NCBI RefSeq assembly: GCF_004684775.1
Contig: NZ_SRIC01000005.1
Span: forward strand, 1 to 64,000
DNA: 64,000 bases
Direction: 5' to 3'
Origin: Streptomyces sp. MZ04
GTDB taxonomy: Bacteria > Actinomycetota > Actinomycetes > Streptomycetales > Streptomycetaceae
A program made the position numbers and the translations under genes. The notes under the pieces are model-generated. The model was not told the origin of the DNA. It did not search any database and saw nothing but the letters and a program-made list of their open reading frames with translations. Of this stretch, positions 41,628 to 50,501 are shown piece by piece; position 1 is the stretch's first letter; every line of letters starts with the position of its first letter.

Positions 41628-43192
41628 CCGACCAGAGCCCCAACTCCGTGCCCCGGCAGGTCCCCCTGGCCCAGCGATTCGCCCAGGCCCTGGAGCACCA
41701 GGCCGGCACGCCGGCCTCGCCCCCCGCTGCCCTGCAGAGGCCGGCTCCCGCGGCCGCGCCCACCCCCGCAGGGCCGCTCCACCCCACGCCCGCGGGACTG
41801 CTCCCGGTGGGGTACGAAGTCATCGCCGAATTGCGCCATCGCGCCAGCCTGAAGATAGGTCAGGCCAGCGCGGAAGATCCCACGATGACCGAACAGGACC
41901 GCCGCCAGCACGGCCAGAAGATCATCATTGAGACTGTCAGCGAGTGGGCCACCAAGTACGCGGCCACCGCCACACCGTTGAGCGCCGCTCAGGAAGCTCA
42001 GCTGACCCAGGCCGTGTACGACGAGCTGTTCCGTGCCGGCCGCCTGCAGCCGCTGCTGGACGACCCCACCGTCGAGAACATCATCATCCGCGGCGCCGAC
42101 AACGTCCGCGTGGACTACGCCGACCGTCCTTCCAAGCAATGGGAGCCGATCGCCCCGAGCGACAAGGACCTGGTCGGTCTCGTCAATCACATCGCCCGCA
42201 TGCAGGGGCAGGGGGAACGGGCGCTGACCCCGGCGACGCCCAACTTGAACATGCGCCTGAGCGACGGATCGCGGCTGGCGGCTTCCTACTGGGTCACCCC
42301 CGAGCCGCACGTGGTCATCCGCCGCCACCGCACCCGCGGCAAGAGCCTGGAAGACCTGACGGGCTGGGGCACCATCGACCCCTCCATGGCCAGCTTCCTC
42401 AGGGCTGCTGTCCGGGCCCGTAAGAACATCGTGGTCGTCGGCTCCCAGGGGGTGGGCAAGACTTCCCTCTTGCGCGCCATGGCCCGGGAGATCCCCTCCA
42501 ACGAGCGCGTGGGCACGCTGGAGAGCGAGTACGAGCTCTACCTTCATGAGGACCCTGAGGGGCCTGAGGTGGTGCCCTTCGAAGGCCGCGAATCCAATGG
42601 CGAGCGGGGGCCGGACGGCAAACTCCAGGGGGAGCTGACGCTCACCGACCTGTTCCCGCAGCTGCTGCGCATGAGCCTGCGCCGCGTCATCGTCGGCGAG
42701 GTGCGAAGCCGGGAGATCGTTCCGATGTTGCACGCCATGAACGAGGGCGAGGGCGGCTCTATGTGCACCCTGCACGCGCGCAGCCCGCAGCTGGCCATCG
42801 AGCGTATGGCGACCCTGTGTCTGGAGGCCGGGATCGGCATGAGCGAGACCCTGGCCTACCGGCTCATCGCGCAGGCCATCAACCTGATCGTCTATGTGCG
42901 GCTCGTCGACGAGACCGAGCTGGTGGGGCCGGACGGACGGCCCGGACGGAAGCATCGTTTCGTCAGTCACATCATGGAGATCACTGGGATCGGCGAACAC
43001 GGCCGGCCCTCCCACCAGATGGTCTTCGCCCCGCGCGATGACGAGCGCGGCCGCGAGCCTCGCGGCGTGCCGCACGGCAACATCAGCCAGGTGTGTCTGC
43101 AGGACCTGGTGCGTGCCGGGTTCGACCGCAGTGTCCTGCTGAATCCCCGGGGTTCCTGGACGCGTCCCCTGGAGACGGTGATGCCGGTATGA
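41624..43192 (+). CDS. tadA: TadA/CpaF secretion ATPase
   Basis: 522 residues from ATG 41624 (ATGA overlap, GGAGG at 41615-41619). Walker A GSQGVGKT at 273-280, an Asp box in TLESEYELYLHED, Walker B region LRRVIVGEVRSREIVPML, and His box GGSMCTLHARSP: all signatures of type II/IV secretion ATPases of the CpaF family. It powers assembly of Flp pili at the inner face of the membrane. The N-terminal ~55 residues are a Pro/Ala-rich linker. Confidence 0.93.
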   Translation: MTDQSPNSVPRQVPLAQRFAQALEHQAGTPASPPAALQRPAPAAAPTPAGPLHPTPAGLLPVGYEVIAELRHRASLKIGQASAEDPTMTEQDRRQHGQKIIIETVSEWATKYAATATPLSAAQEAQLTQAVYDELFRAGRLQPLLDDPTVENIIIRGADNVRVDYADRPSKQWEPIAPSDKDLVGLVNHIARMQGQGERALTPATPNLNMRLSDGSRLAASYWVTPEPHVVIRRHRTRGKSLEDLTGWGTIDPSMASFLRAAVRARKNIVVVGSQGVGKTSLLRAMAREIPSNERVGTLESEYELYLHEDPEGPEVVPFEGRESNGERGPDGKLQGELTLTDLFPQLLRMSLRRVIVGEVRSREIVPMLHAMNEGEGGSMCTLHARSPQLAIERMATLCLEAGIGMSETLAYRLIAQAINLIVYVRLVDETELVGPDGRPGRKHRFVSHIMEITGIGEHGRPSHQMVFAPRDDERGREPRGVPHGNISQVCLQDLVRAGFDRSVLLNPRGSWTRPLETVMPV

Positions 43193-44118
43193 CCCTGTCG
43201 GTCACCACCCTCTTCGGCGCGCTGACCGGTATCGCCGTCGTCGGCGGGCTGGCCCTGGCCGTGGCCGGCTGTGTCGGCTGGACGCCCAGTGGGACGGTGC
43301 AGCGGCGCAGCCGCACCGAGCAGAGACTGCGCATGCTGCTGAGCCGTGACTCCGCCGCGGCCAAGGCCTGGTGGGCTCGCGGCAGTGCGCGGATCGCGGC
43401 CGCGGCGGTGGGCGGACTGCTGGTGTGGCTCTTCACGTCCTGGCCGCTGGGCGGCCTGATGACCATGGCCGTCGTCCTCGGGCTCCCGTGGCTGTTCAAC
43501 ACCGGCTCCGGCGCCAAGGACGAAATCGCCCGACTCGAGGCGGTGGAGGAATGGGTGCGCCGCCTCAGTGACATCCACACCGTCGGGGTGAGCCTGGAGC
43601 AGAGCATCCAGCGCAGCCTGGAGACCGCTCCCCAGCCCATCCGCAACGAACTCACCCTGCTCGTCAGCCGCCTGACCGCCGGATGGCAGCCCCAGGATGC
43701 CTACCGGGCCCTGGCCGATGACCTCAACGACGCCACCGCCGACGAGGTCATCGCCCTGCTCATCCTCCACGTCCAGGACCGCGGCGCCGGCCTGAGCCGA
43801 GCGCTGCGCGACCTGGCCGCCGCCCTGCAGCACGAAGTCCTCATGCGCCGCGAGGTCGAGGCCGACCGGGAGAAGCCGCGCACCAACGACCGCTGGGTGA
43901 CGATCTTCTGCCTGGCCATCGTCGGGATCTCGGTTGCCTCCGGCTCCTACGTCGAGCCGTTCAACACCGTCGTCGGCAACCTCGTCCTCGTCGGCCTCTG
44001 TGTCGGGTTCGTCCTCATCAAGATCTGGATGCAGCGCCTGGCCGTGCTCGAGCCCGCCCCCCGCTTCCTGTCCTCCGCGGACCACGGCGGCCCCAAGGTG
44101 AAGGAGCCTGCCGCGTGA
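43189..44118 (+). CDS. tadB: TadB-like inner-membrane platform protein
   Basis: 309 residues from ATG 43189 (ATGA overlap). N-terminal hydrophobic helices (about 8-28 and 65-95), a T2SSF-type helical domain (EWVRRLSDIHTVGVSLEQSI, LLILHVQDRGAGLSRALRDL) and C-terminal membrane helices (WVTIFCLAIVGISVASG, LVLVGLCVGFVLIKIWM). Matches TadB in size and order. Forms the platform with TadC. Confidence 0.9.
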   Translation: MTLSVTTLFGALTGIAVVGGLALAVAGCVGWTPSGTVQRRSRTEQRLRMLLSRDSAAAKAWWARGSARIAAAAVGGLLVWLFTSWPLGGLMTMAVVLGLPWLFNTGSGAKDEIARLEAVEEWVRRLSDIHTVGVSLEQSIQRSLETAPQPIRNELTLLVSRLTAGWQPQDAYRALADDLNDATADEVIALLILHVQDRGAGLSRALRDLAAALQHEVLMRREVEADREKPRTNDRWVTIFCLAIVGISVASGSYVEPFNTVVGNLVLVGLCVGFVLIKIWMQRLAVLEPAPRFLSSADHGGPKVKEPAA

Positions 44119-45017
44119 GCGTGGATCCCATCGTCGTCATCTGCGGTGCCCTGATCGTGCTCGGCCTGGTCATCGCGGTGCGCGGACTGCTCCCCGGTCA
44201 GCCCGACCTGGCCGACGTCCTGGCACGGATGGACGCCAACCAACTGTCGAACCTGGAGCCGCAGCGCCACCTCGCCGCCCCACGCACCCCGCTGGACAAG
44301 GCGGGGGCGCTGCTGCTGCGCACCCTGGGCGAGGGCACCTTGCGCCTGCCGCGCCAGGAACTCGAACTCGTCGGCCGCAGCCCCGCGGCCCACGCGGGCC
44401 GCAAGCTGGGCCTGGCCCTGTACGGACTGCTGCTCCCGGTGCTCTGCGGCTACGGTGCCGCCCTGGCCGGAGTGGCGCTGCCCTTCGCCATCCCCGCAGT
44501 GGTCGGCGTCGCGCTGGCGGCATGCTTCTGGTTCGTCCCCGACCTGCAGCTCAAGCAGCAGGCCGTGGAGGCGAAGGAGGACTTCCGGTACGCCATCAAG
44601 GCCTACTTGCGCCTCGTGCAGCTGGAGCGGGCCGCCGACGCCGCCCCCACCCAGGCTCTCAAGCGGGCCGCCGAGGTGGGCGAGGGCTGGGTTTTCATGC
44701 GGATCCGCGACACCATCACCCGCTCCGAACTCGAAGGCATCAGCCCCTGGGAGGGCCTCAAGCGGCTCTCGGTCGAGCTCGATGTCCCCGAGCTCGGCAC
44801 CCCCGCGGACATCATCGCCATCGCCGGCGAGGAGGGAGCCGCGGTCGGCGACAGCCTCGGCGCCCAGGCCACCTCGCTGTCAGGAGCGCTGGTCACCGCA
44901 GCCAAGGCCCAGGCCAACAAGGCCTCGGAAAAGATGGTCATGCCCGTGGCCGCACTCGTGCTGCTCATGACCGTCTACATCGGCTATCCGGCGCTGTCCC
45001 GGATCATGGCCAGCTGA
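44115..45017 (+). CDS. tadC: TadC-like inner-membrane platform protein
   Basis: 300 residues from GTG 44115 (GTGA overlap). An N-terminal helix (VVICGALIVLGLVIAV), a helix pair near 95-145, a T2SSF-type cytoplasmic domain (LKRLSVELDVPELGTPADII, EEGAAVGDSLGAQATSL) and a C-terminal helix (MVMPVAALVLLMTVYIGYPA). Partner of TadB. Confidence 0.9.
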   Translation: MSVDPIVVICGALIVLGLVIAVRGLLPGQPDLADVLARMDANQLSNLEPQRHLAAPRTPLDKAGALLLRTLGEGTLRLPRQELELVGRSPAAHAGRKLGLALYGLLLPVLCGYGAALAGVALPFAIPAVVGVALAACFWFVPDLQLKQQAVEAKEDFRYAIKAYLRLVQLERAADAAPTQALKRAAEVGEGWVFMRIRDTITRSELEGISPWEGLKRLSVELDVPELGTPADIIAIAGEEGAAVGDSLGAQATSLSGALVTAAKAQANKASEKMVMPVAALVLLMTVYIGYPALSRIMAS

Positions 45018-45047
45018 AATCCCATACAAGAGAAAAGGAAATCTGTC

Positions 45048-45248
45048 ATGCACAACGACCCGAACTGGGGCTTCATACGGGCTCTCTTCGGCGCGCGCAT
45101 CGAGCGGCTCAAGAACCTCAAGCATCAGGACCGCGGCGCCCTGTCGATCGAAACGCTGATGATCGTCGCGGGCCTGGTCGTTGTGGCCGGCATCGCGGTC
45201 GCCGTCATCACCGTCAAGGTCAACGAGAAGAAGGCCACCATCAAGTGA
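45048..45248 (+). CDS. flp: Flp-type pilin
   Basis: 66 residues from ATG 45048 with an AAAGGAAA site. A basic N-terminal part ends in DRGALSIE; the type IV-like processing site would be G-ALSIE with Glu at +5, followed by the hydrophobic helix TLMIVAGLVVVAGIAVAVIT and a short Lys-rich end. It has the length and layout of actinobacterial Flp pilins. This is the likely main subunit of the pilus. No prepilin peptidase gene is seen in the window, so processing must rely on one encoded elsewhere. Confidence 0.85.
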   Translation: MHNDPNWGFIRALFGARIERLKNLKHQDRGALSIETLMIVAGLVVVAGIAVAVITVKVNEKKATIK

Positions 45249-45661
45249 CCCACCTGGGACAGAAGCTACGCCGACGGTCCCGCGCGCTCGCAGCCCGCGG
45301 CGACCGCGGCGCGCTCTCCCTGGAGCTGGTCATCATCTTCCCCGCGGTGCTCATGCTGATCCTGATCGCCGTGCATGTCGGGCTGTGGTGGCATGCCCGC
45401 AACACCGCGCTGTCCGCAGCTCAATTGGGCGTGGAGGCGGCCCGCCAGCGCCATGCCTCCATCGGCGACGGCACCGCCGAGACCCGTGCCTTCCTTGACC
45501 GGGCCGGCGGCTCCATCTCCAGCAGGCAAGTCGCCGGCTCGCGCGGCCAGACGGTGCGCATCGAGGTCACCGGCTACGTCGAGACGATGATCCCGGGCCT
45601 GCGCCTGCGCGTCGACCAGCACGCCGACGCATCCGTCGAGCGGGTCACGGAGACACCATGA
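45245..45661 (+). CDS. tadE: TadE-like pseudopilin
   Basis: 138 residues from GTG 45245 (GTGA overlap). A basic start, then GDRGALSLELVIIFPAVLML: the TadE signature with processing site before ALSLE and a single helix, followed by a polar exported domain (ARNTALSAAQLGVEAARQRH). Typical minor pilin of Tad systems. Confidence 0.85.
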   Translation: MTHLGQKLRRRSRALAARGDRGALSLELVIIFPAVLMLILIAVHVGLWWHARNTALSAAQLGVEAARQRHASIGDGTAETRAFLDRAGGSISSRQVAGSRGQTVRIEVTGYVETMIPGLRLRVDQHADASVERVTETP

Positions 45662-46098
45662 ACGTGATCATTCAACGGCTGCGCCAGGACCGCGGATCGC
45701 TCTCCCTGGAGGCAATGATCCTGCTGCCGGTACTGCTGCTGGTGCTCCTGCTCATCATCGCGTTCGGCCGCATCAGCTCCTCCGGCAACGCGGTCGATAC
45801 CGCCGCCCGCAACGCCGCCCGCGCCGCCTCGCTGGAGCGCACCGCGGGCTCCGCCCGCACGGCCGGGGAAGGGGTGGCCCGCCAGGTGCTGAGCGAGCAG
45901 GGCCTGTCCTGCACTGGCACGTCGGTCGCCGTCTCCACGGCCGGTTTCGCCGCCGAGCTCGGCGAACCGGCGTCCACCACCGTGACGGTGCAGTGCACGG
46001 TACGCCTGTCCGATATCGGACTTCCCGGGATTCCCGGCTCAAAGACCCTTAAAAGTGACTTTACTTCACCTATCGACTCATACCGCCAGCGTGGCTGA
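45658..46098 (+). CDS. TadE/TadF-like pseudopilin
   Basis: 146 residues from ATG 45658 (ATGA overlap). QDRGSLSLEAMILLPVLLLV is the pseudopilin signature and helix; the outer part includes VDTAARNAARAASLERTAG and two Cys (LSCTGTS, VQCTVRL) that could pair. The last ~80 nt are less GC-rich than the rest of the operon. Second minor pilin of the set. Confidence 0.85.
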   Translation: MNVIIQRLRQDRGSLSLEAMILLPVLLLVLLLIIAFGRISSSGNAVDTAARNAARAASLERTAGSARTAGEGVARQVLSEQGLSCTGTSVAVSTAGFAAELGEPASTTVTVQCTVRLSDIGLPGIPGSKTLKSDFTSPIDSYRQRG

Positions 46099-46105
46099 GG
46101 ACACC

Positions 46106-46564
46106 ATGACAACCGCCCGCACCGTGTGCCGCCGACAGCCGCCGCGCCACACGCCTCGCCCCCCTGCGTGGTGGCGCCGGGACGACGGCTCGCTGACCTT
46201 GTTCGTCCTGGTCACCATCACGGCCCTGTTCGCCGTGGCCGCCCTCGTCGTCGACGGAGGCGGCAAGCTCCGCGCCCGCGCGCACGCCCAAGGCGTCGCC
46301 CACGAAGCCGCCCGCGCCGGCGGCCAGGCGGTCGACGCGGGCAAGGCGATCTCGGGTGACGGCATCACCGTCGACCGCAACGCCGCCGTAGCCGCCGCGC
46401 GGGCCTATCTGTCGTCGGCCGGAGTGAGCGGCACCGTCCAGGTCGGCGAGAACGGGGCAACGCTCGATGTCACGGTCAGCGAGACCTACGACCCCGTCTT
46501 CTGGGGCGGCGGGGGATGGACCGTGACCGGCAAGGGCAGCGCCGACATGGTCTACCGGGGGTAA
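46106..46564 (+). CDS. TadG-like membrane protein
   Basis: 152 residues from ATG 46106 with GAGG at 46097-46100 (an upstream GTG at 46091 is possible). After a basic Pro-rich start, DDGSLTLFVLVTITALFAVAALVVDGGGKL gives the helix and VDGGG turn typical of TadG/Rv3660-neighbourhood proteins; the rest is an exported AHEAARAGGQAVDAG-containing domain ending in a strand-rich segment. Coupled by TAATG to the LysM-BTAD gene. Confidence 0.8.
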   Translation: MTTARTVCRRQPPRHTPRPPAWWRRDDGSLTLFVLVTITALFAVAALVVDGGGKLRARAHAQGVAHEAARAGGQAVDAGKAISGDGITVDRNAAVAAARAYLSSAGVSGTVQVGENGATLDVTVSETYDPVFWGGGGWTVTGKGSADMVYRG

Positions 46565-49500
46565 TGATGAAGAACCGCAGCACACTTGCCACGATCACCC
46601 GCGGCCTCTTCGCCCTGATCGTCCTGCTGGCCCTGCTGGCCGGCGTCCCCGCGCTGCTGTATGCGGTGGGTGTCCTGCCGCACCACATCCCCAGCGTCGA
46701 CGAGATATCAACAGCCCTGTCCGGTCCCGACAACGGGCAGCTGTTCCTCGGCGCGATCACCCTGATCGGCTGGTACGGCTGGTTCACCTTCGTGGTGTCC
46801 GTGGTGCTGGAGGCCATCTCCGTCCTGCGGCACCGCACCGCACCGCGCATCAAACTCCTGGGCAGCACCCAGCAGTTGGCCGGAGCCCTGATCGGCGGAA
46901 TCGTCGTGCTGCTGCCGACCGGCAGCGCATTCGCCGCCAGCACCCCCGCGGCCGCGGCCACCGTCGTCAGCGCCCCGGCCACAGTGGACTCCGCCCACGC
47001 TCCGCCAACAGCCAAGACCTCTGCCCCCGTTGAAAAATACTCCGGCCCCACCCACACCGTGAAGGCGCGTGAATCACTGTGGGAGCTCGCCGAGCACTAC
47101 CTGAGCAGCGGCGCCGACTGGCACCGGATCGTGGAGGCGAACAAGGGAGCTTCCCAGGCCGATGGCAGTGTGATCACCCAAGACACCACCGTCCTGCGGC
47201 CCGGCTGGGTCCTGCGGCTGCCCGCCGACGCCGCGCCCGCGCCCTCCGCCGACACCAACGGGATGCAGACGCAGACCGAGCGCACCACCGCCTCGCCCAC
47301 GTCCCACACCGTACGGCCCGGGGAAACCCTGTCCTCCATCGCCCAGGACGAGCTCGGTGAGGCCAACGCCTATCCCGAGATCGTCGAGCTGAATGACGGC
47401 GTCCAGCAACCGGACGGGGCAACCCTCACTGACCCCGACGAGATCTACCCCGGCTGGAAGCTGAAGCTCCCGGCCGCCCACGACGGCAACGACCCAAGCG
47501 ACTCGGAAACCAGTGCCCCGCCGCGTGAACGGCGGCCCTCGCCGGAACGCGGCGGCGAGCAGCAGGGCGGCAGCACCGACAAGGGCCAGCCTTCTGGGCA
47601 GGACAAGCAGCACGACCAGGGCAAGCAGCAGGAGGACGGCGAGGGCGGCGGGCAGGCAACGGCCCGCCCCAAGGCGCCCGCCGAGCAGCCGGACGCGCAG
47701 ACGCCGACATCCCGTGAACCGGCCGGGCAGCCAGCCACCGACGCGCCCGACGAGCAGGCACCGGCGGCGCCGGAGCCATCCGACGGCAGCGGTGAGAGCG
47801 TGACGACGATCGCGGCGGCCGGCTCCATCCTGGCCGCCGCCGTGCTCGCGGTCATCGCCACCCGGCGCGCACGCCAGCAGCGCAGGCGCCGGGCCAAGCG
47901 GCGCATCCCCATGCCCTCAGGGGCGACCGCCGACTTCGAGAAGCAGCTTCGGGCGACCTCCGACATCACCGGCACCCTGCTCGCCGACCGAGCCCTGCGC
48001 ACGCTGGCCCTCAACTGCCGCGAGGCGGGCCGTCCGCTGCCCGAGGTCGAGGCGATGCGCATCACCGCGCGCGGCGTGGAACTGCACCTGGCCGCCGCCA
48101 CCCCGCCCATCGCGCCGTTCACCGAACGCGAGGACAACCCCGGGCTGTGGTGGTGCCCGGGCCGCGGCTCCGCCCTGCTCGACGAGCACCAGGCCGCCGA
48201 CATCGCCCCGCCCTACCCGGCGCTGGTCAGCCTCGGCGAGACCGAGGACGGCGACGCGGTCCTGGTCGACCTGGAGAGCATCGGTCTGCTGCAGCTGGCC
48301 GGCCACCCGGCCGACGTACGCGCGGTCATGCTCGCCCTCGCCGTCGAACTGGCCTCCTCCAAGCTGGCCCCCGCCACACAGATCGTGCTCGCCGGGGCCG
48401 GCAGCGACCTGCACCACCTCTACCCCGACCAGATCAACCATCACACAGACCTGGGCGGGGCCACCGCCGAACTCCAGTCCCACGACGCCTTCCAGCGCGA
48501 GGCCCTCGCCGACGGAGGGCACGACCACCTGCGTGCCGCCCGGCTGAGCGAGGAGACCTCCGGAGACACCTGGATCCCCCGCATCCTCCTGTCCACTGCC
48601 CCGGCCACCGGCCCGACGGCCGCCCGGCTCGAGGACCTGCTCGTCTCGCGGCCGCGCACGTCGGTCGCGGTGGTCGCCGCGGCAGGTACGGGCCTGGACC
48701 TCCCCGGAGCCTGGACGCTTCCCGCGAAGCCGGGCACCGCGGTCGAACTGCCGGGGCTGGACCTGGCGGTCAAGCTGCAGTACCTGGACGATGCGGCCTA
48801 CGGCCGGCTCATCCAGCTCCTGGCCACCTCCAGCCGGACCGACGACGTGCCCCCGCCCGCATGGACCGGGCACACCGGACAGGCCGACCCCAACGGCCCC
48901 CAAGGAACGGTCGAGTCCCCCGGCGAGGCCTCCGCGCTCGCCCCCGAGACTTCCTGGAGCCCGCACCCCCCGGCCAACACCCCTGCACCGACAGGCGACT
49001 TGACCACCGCCCTGCCCGACTTCACCTCCCTCGTGCCCACGGTCGCCCCCGAGCCCTCCCCCGCACCCGGCGACGACACCGGCCCGGTCGAGGATGAGGG
49101 GGACAGCGCGCTGTCCCCCGCGGTCGCCGGTCCCTCCGCAGCCGCAGACACCACATACGGCGTGGTCGACCAGAACCGCGACGCCGCACTTGCCCCCGCA
49201 GCCGCCGACGGCGACGAGTCCGCCCATGAGGACGAGCCGGAACCCGTAGAGATCGTGGCAGCCTCCGCGCCGGGCACGGCGGTGTTCGACGGCGGGACGC
49301 CAGCCACGGACTTCGACTCGGTGCTCGGCGAGGTGCTCGCCGGGCAGGACGACGGCGTTGTGCCGGCACCGCACAACGACGGCGAGGAGGCGGAGACCGG
49401 GCTGTCGCCGGCCGCGCTCGGCACGAGCGAGGCGGAACCTGCGGCGAGCGAGGCACGCATCATCCCGCGGCCCAGCGCCGCGACCTCCACCGTGCTGGCG

Positions 49501-50310
49501 GCGCTGTCCACGCCTCCCCCGGCTCCAAAAGCGCCGCAAGTCCAGGTACTCGGGCCGGTGGCCCTGGTGGGCGCCCGCGGCCGGGTGGGCAGCAACCGCC
49601 GCAACAGCATCCTGGAGATCGCCGCCTATCTTGTGCTGCACCCATCTCTGGGCCGCCAGGACCTCGACGACGCGATCTGGCCCGGCATGCGCATCACCGC
49701 CGGCACCCGCAACACGGCGATCTCCCGGCTCCGCTCCTGGCTCGGCCAGGCCCCCCATCTGCCGGCCGATGACCCGCACGCCGCCTACCTCCCCCCGATC
49801 AAGGGCGGGATCTACCAGCTCAGTGACCGCGTCTCCTGCGACTGGGACCGGTTCCGCGAGCTGTACCAGCAGGGCATGCACCACGACGGGCCAGACGCCG
49901 ACATCGCGCTCGCCCACGCCCTCGCCCTGGTCCGCGGCCGCCCCTTCGCCGACGTCGACCCGTCCAAATACACCTGGGCCGAGGCCGACATCCAGGAAAT
50001 GATCAGCGCCATCGTCGACGTCGCCCACGAACTCGCCGAACAACGCCGCCAGGTACGCGACTACCGCGCAGCCGCCCAGGCCGTCACCAAGGGCATGCTC
50101 GTCGACAACCAGAGCGAATTGCTGTACCGGGACCTGTTCACCATCTGCCACGAGATGGGCGACCGCGAGGGCCTGGAGCGCGCCGCCCACCAACTCGCCC
50201 GCATCAACGCCGAGGAAGGCATCGACTCCTCCCCCGAGACCGTCGGCCTGCTGCGCACCCTCCTCAAGGGCGAGCGCGCTCAGCCCACATGGGGATCCGC
50301 CGTTTCATGA
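46564..50310 (+). CDS. Membrane LysM-BTAD regulator-like protein
   Basis: 1248 residues from ATG 46564 (TAATG overlap; ATG 46567 also possible). Order: two or three membrane helices (about 10-35, 58-85, 100-125), LysM 1 (HTVKARESLWELAEHYL, from about 163), LysM 2 (HTVRPGETLSSIAQDEL, from about 248), a long Pro/Gln/Glu-rich spacer, another membrane helix (SILAAAVLAVIATRRARQQRR, about 420), a large middle domain, an acidic/Pro-rich linker, then from about 993 a winged-helix and BTAD-type domain of SARP regulators (VQVLGPVALVGARG, ILEIAAYLVLHPSLGRQDL). Peptidoglycan binding outside and nucleotide or protein sensing inside suggests a wall sensor for pilus assembly. Confidence 0.88.
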   Translation: MMKNRSTLATITRGLFALIVLLALLAGVPALLYAVGVLPHHIPSVDEISTALSGPDNGQLFLGAITLIGWYGWFTFVVSVVLEAISVLRHRTAPRIKLLGSTQQLAGALIGGIVVLLPTGSAFAASTPAAAATVVSAPATVDSAHAPPTAKTSAPVEKYSGPTHTVKARESLWELAEHYLSSGADWHRIVEANKGASQADGSVITQDTTVLRPGWVLRLPADAAPAPSADTNGMQTQTERTTASPTSHTVRPGETLSSIAQDELGEANAYPEIVELNDGVQQPDGATLTDPDEIYPGWKLKLPAAHDGNDPSDSETSAPPRERRPSPERGGEQQGGSTDKGQPSGQDKQHDQGKQQEDGEGGGQATARPKAPAEQPDAQTPTSREPAGQPATDAPDEQAPAAPEPSDGSGESVTTIAAAGSILAAAVLAVIATRRARQQRRRRAKRRIPMPSGATADFEKQLRATSDITGTLLADRALRTLALNCREAGRPLPEVEAMRITARGVELHLAAATPPIAPFTEREDNPGLWWCPGRGSALLDEHQAADIAPPYPALVSLGETEDGDAVLVDLESIGLLQLAGHPADVRAVMLALAVELASSKLAPATQIVLAGAGSDLHHLYPDQINHHTDLGGATAELQSHDAFQREALADGGHDHLRAARLSEETSGDTWIPRILLSTAPATGPTAARLEDLLVSRPRTSVAVVAAAGTGLDLPGAWTLPAKPGTAVELPGLDLAVKLQYLDDAAYGRLIQLLATSSRTDDVPPPAWTGHTGQADPNGPQGTVESPGEASALAPETSWSPHPPANTPAPTGDLTTALPDFTSLVPTVAPEPSPAPGDDTGPVEDEGDSALSPAVAGPSAAADTTYGVVDQNRDAALAPAAADGDESAHEDEPEPVEIVAASAPGTAVFDGGTPATDFDSVLGEVLAGQDDGVVPAPHNDGEEAETGLSPAALGTSEAEPAASEARIIPRPSAATSTVLAALSTPPPAPKAPQVQVLGPVALVGARGRVGSNRRNSILEIAAYLVLHPSLGRQDLDDAIWPGMRITAGTRNTAISRLRSWLGQAPHLPADDPHAAYLPPIKGGIYQLSDRVSCDWDRFRELYQQGMHHDGPDADIALAHALALVRGRPFADVDPSKYTWAEADIQEMISAIVDVAHELAEQRRQVRDYRAAAQAVTKGMLVDNQSELLYRDLFTICHEMGDREGLERAAHQLARINAEEGIDSSPETVGLLRTLLKGERAQPTWGSAVS

Positions 50311-50339
50311 CCCGCACCAACAGATCCGCCGTCCCTCGG

Positions 50340-50372
50340 TGTCACACCGCACCGCTCCCGAACACCTGTAGA
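50340..50372 (+). promoter_or_regulatory. Second promoter family, copy 2 (TGTCAC-N21-TGTAGA)
   Basis: TGTCACACCGC from 50340 and CACCTGTAGA to 50372, with the same 21-nt gap as the copy at 34010-34042. It lies just after the LysM-BTAD stop and before the DUF2637 gene. Confidence 0.6.
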
Positions 50373-50420
50373 GAGCGAGGAGCCTCTTCGGCTAACCGCC
50401 CGATCAAGGAGACCGCGCAC

Positions 50421-50501
50421 ATGATCCGCCGGCAGCACGCCGCCGACCCGTCCGTGGAGCCCGCCGCCTTGGCAGGGCCCGCCCAGGAAGGAGGCCGGTG
50501 A
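50421..50501 (+). CDS. 26-residue leader-like peptide
   Basis: ATG 50421 with AAGGAGA about 7 nt upstream; it ends at TGA 50499-50501, overlapping the next ATG (TGATG). The peptide (RRQHAADPSVEPAALAGP...) has no known relative. It may mainly couple ribosome entry to the following gene. A longer version from ATG 50307 in the same frame is possible but would contain the promoter element. Confidence 0.45.
   Translation: MIRRQHAADPSVEPAALAGPAQEGGR

Noticed and set aside
47917-50193. 758-codon leftward open frame opposite the LysM-BTAD gene
   Set aside because: The rightward frame has clear LysM and BTAD motifs; the reverse is Val/Gly/Arg-rich with no domain.
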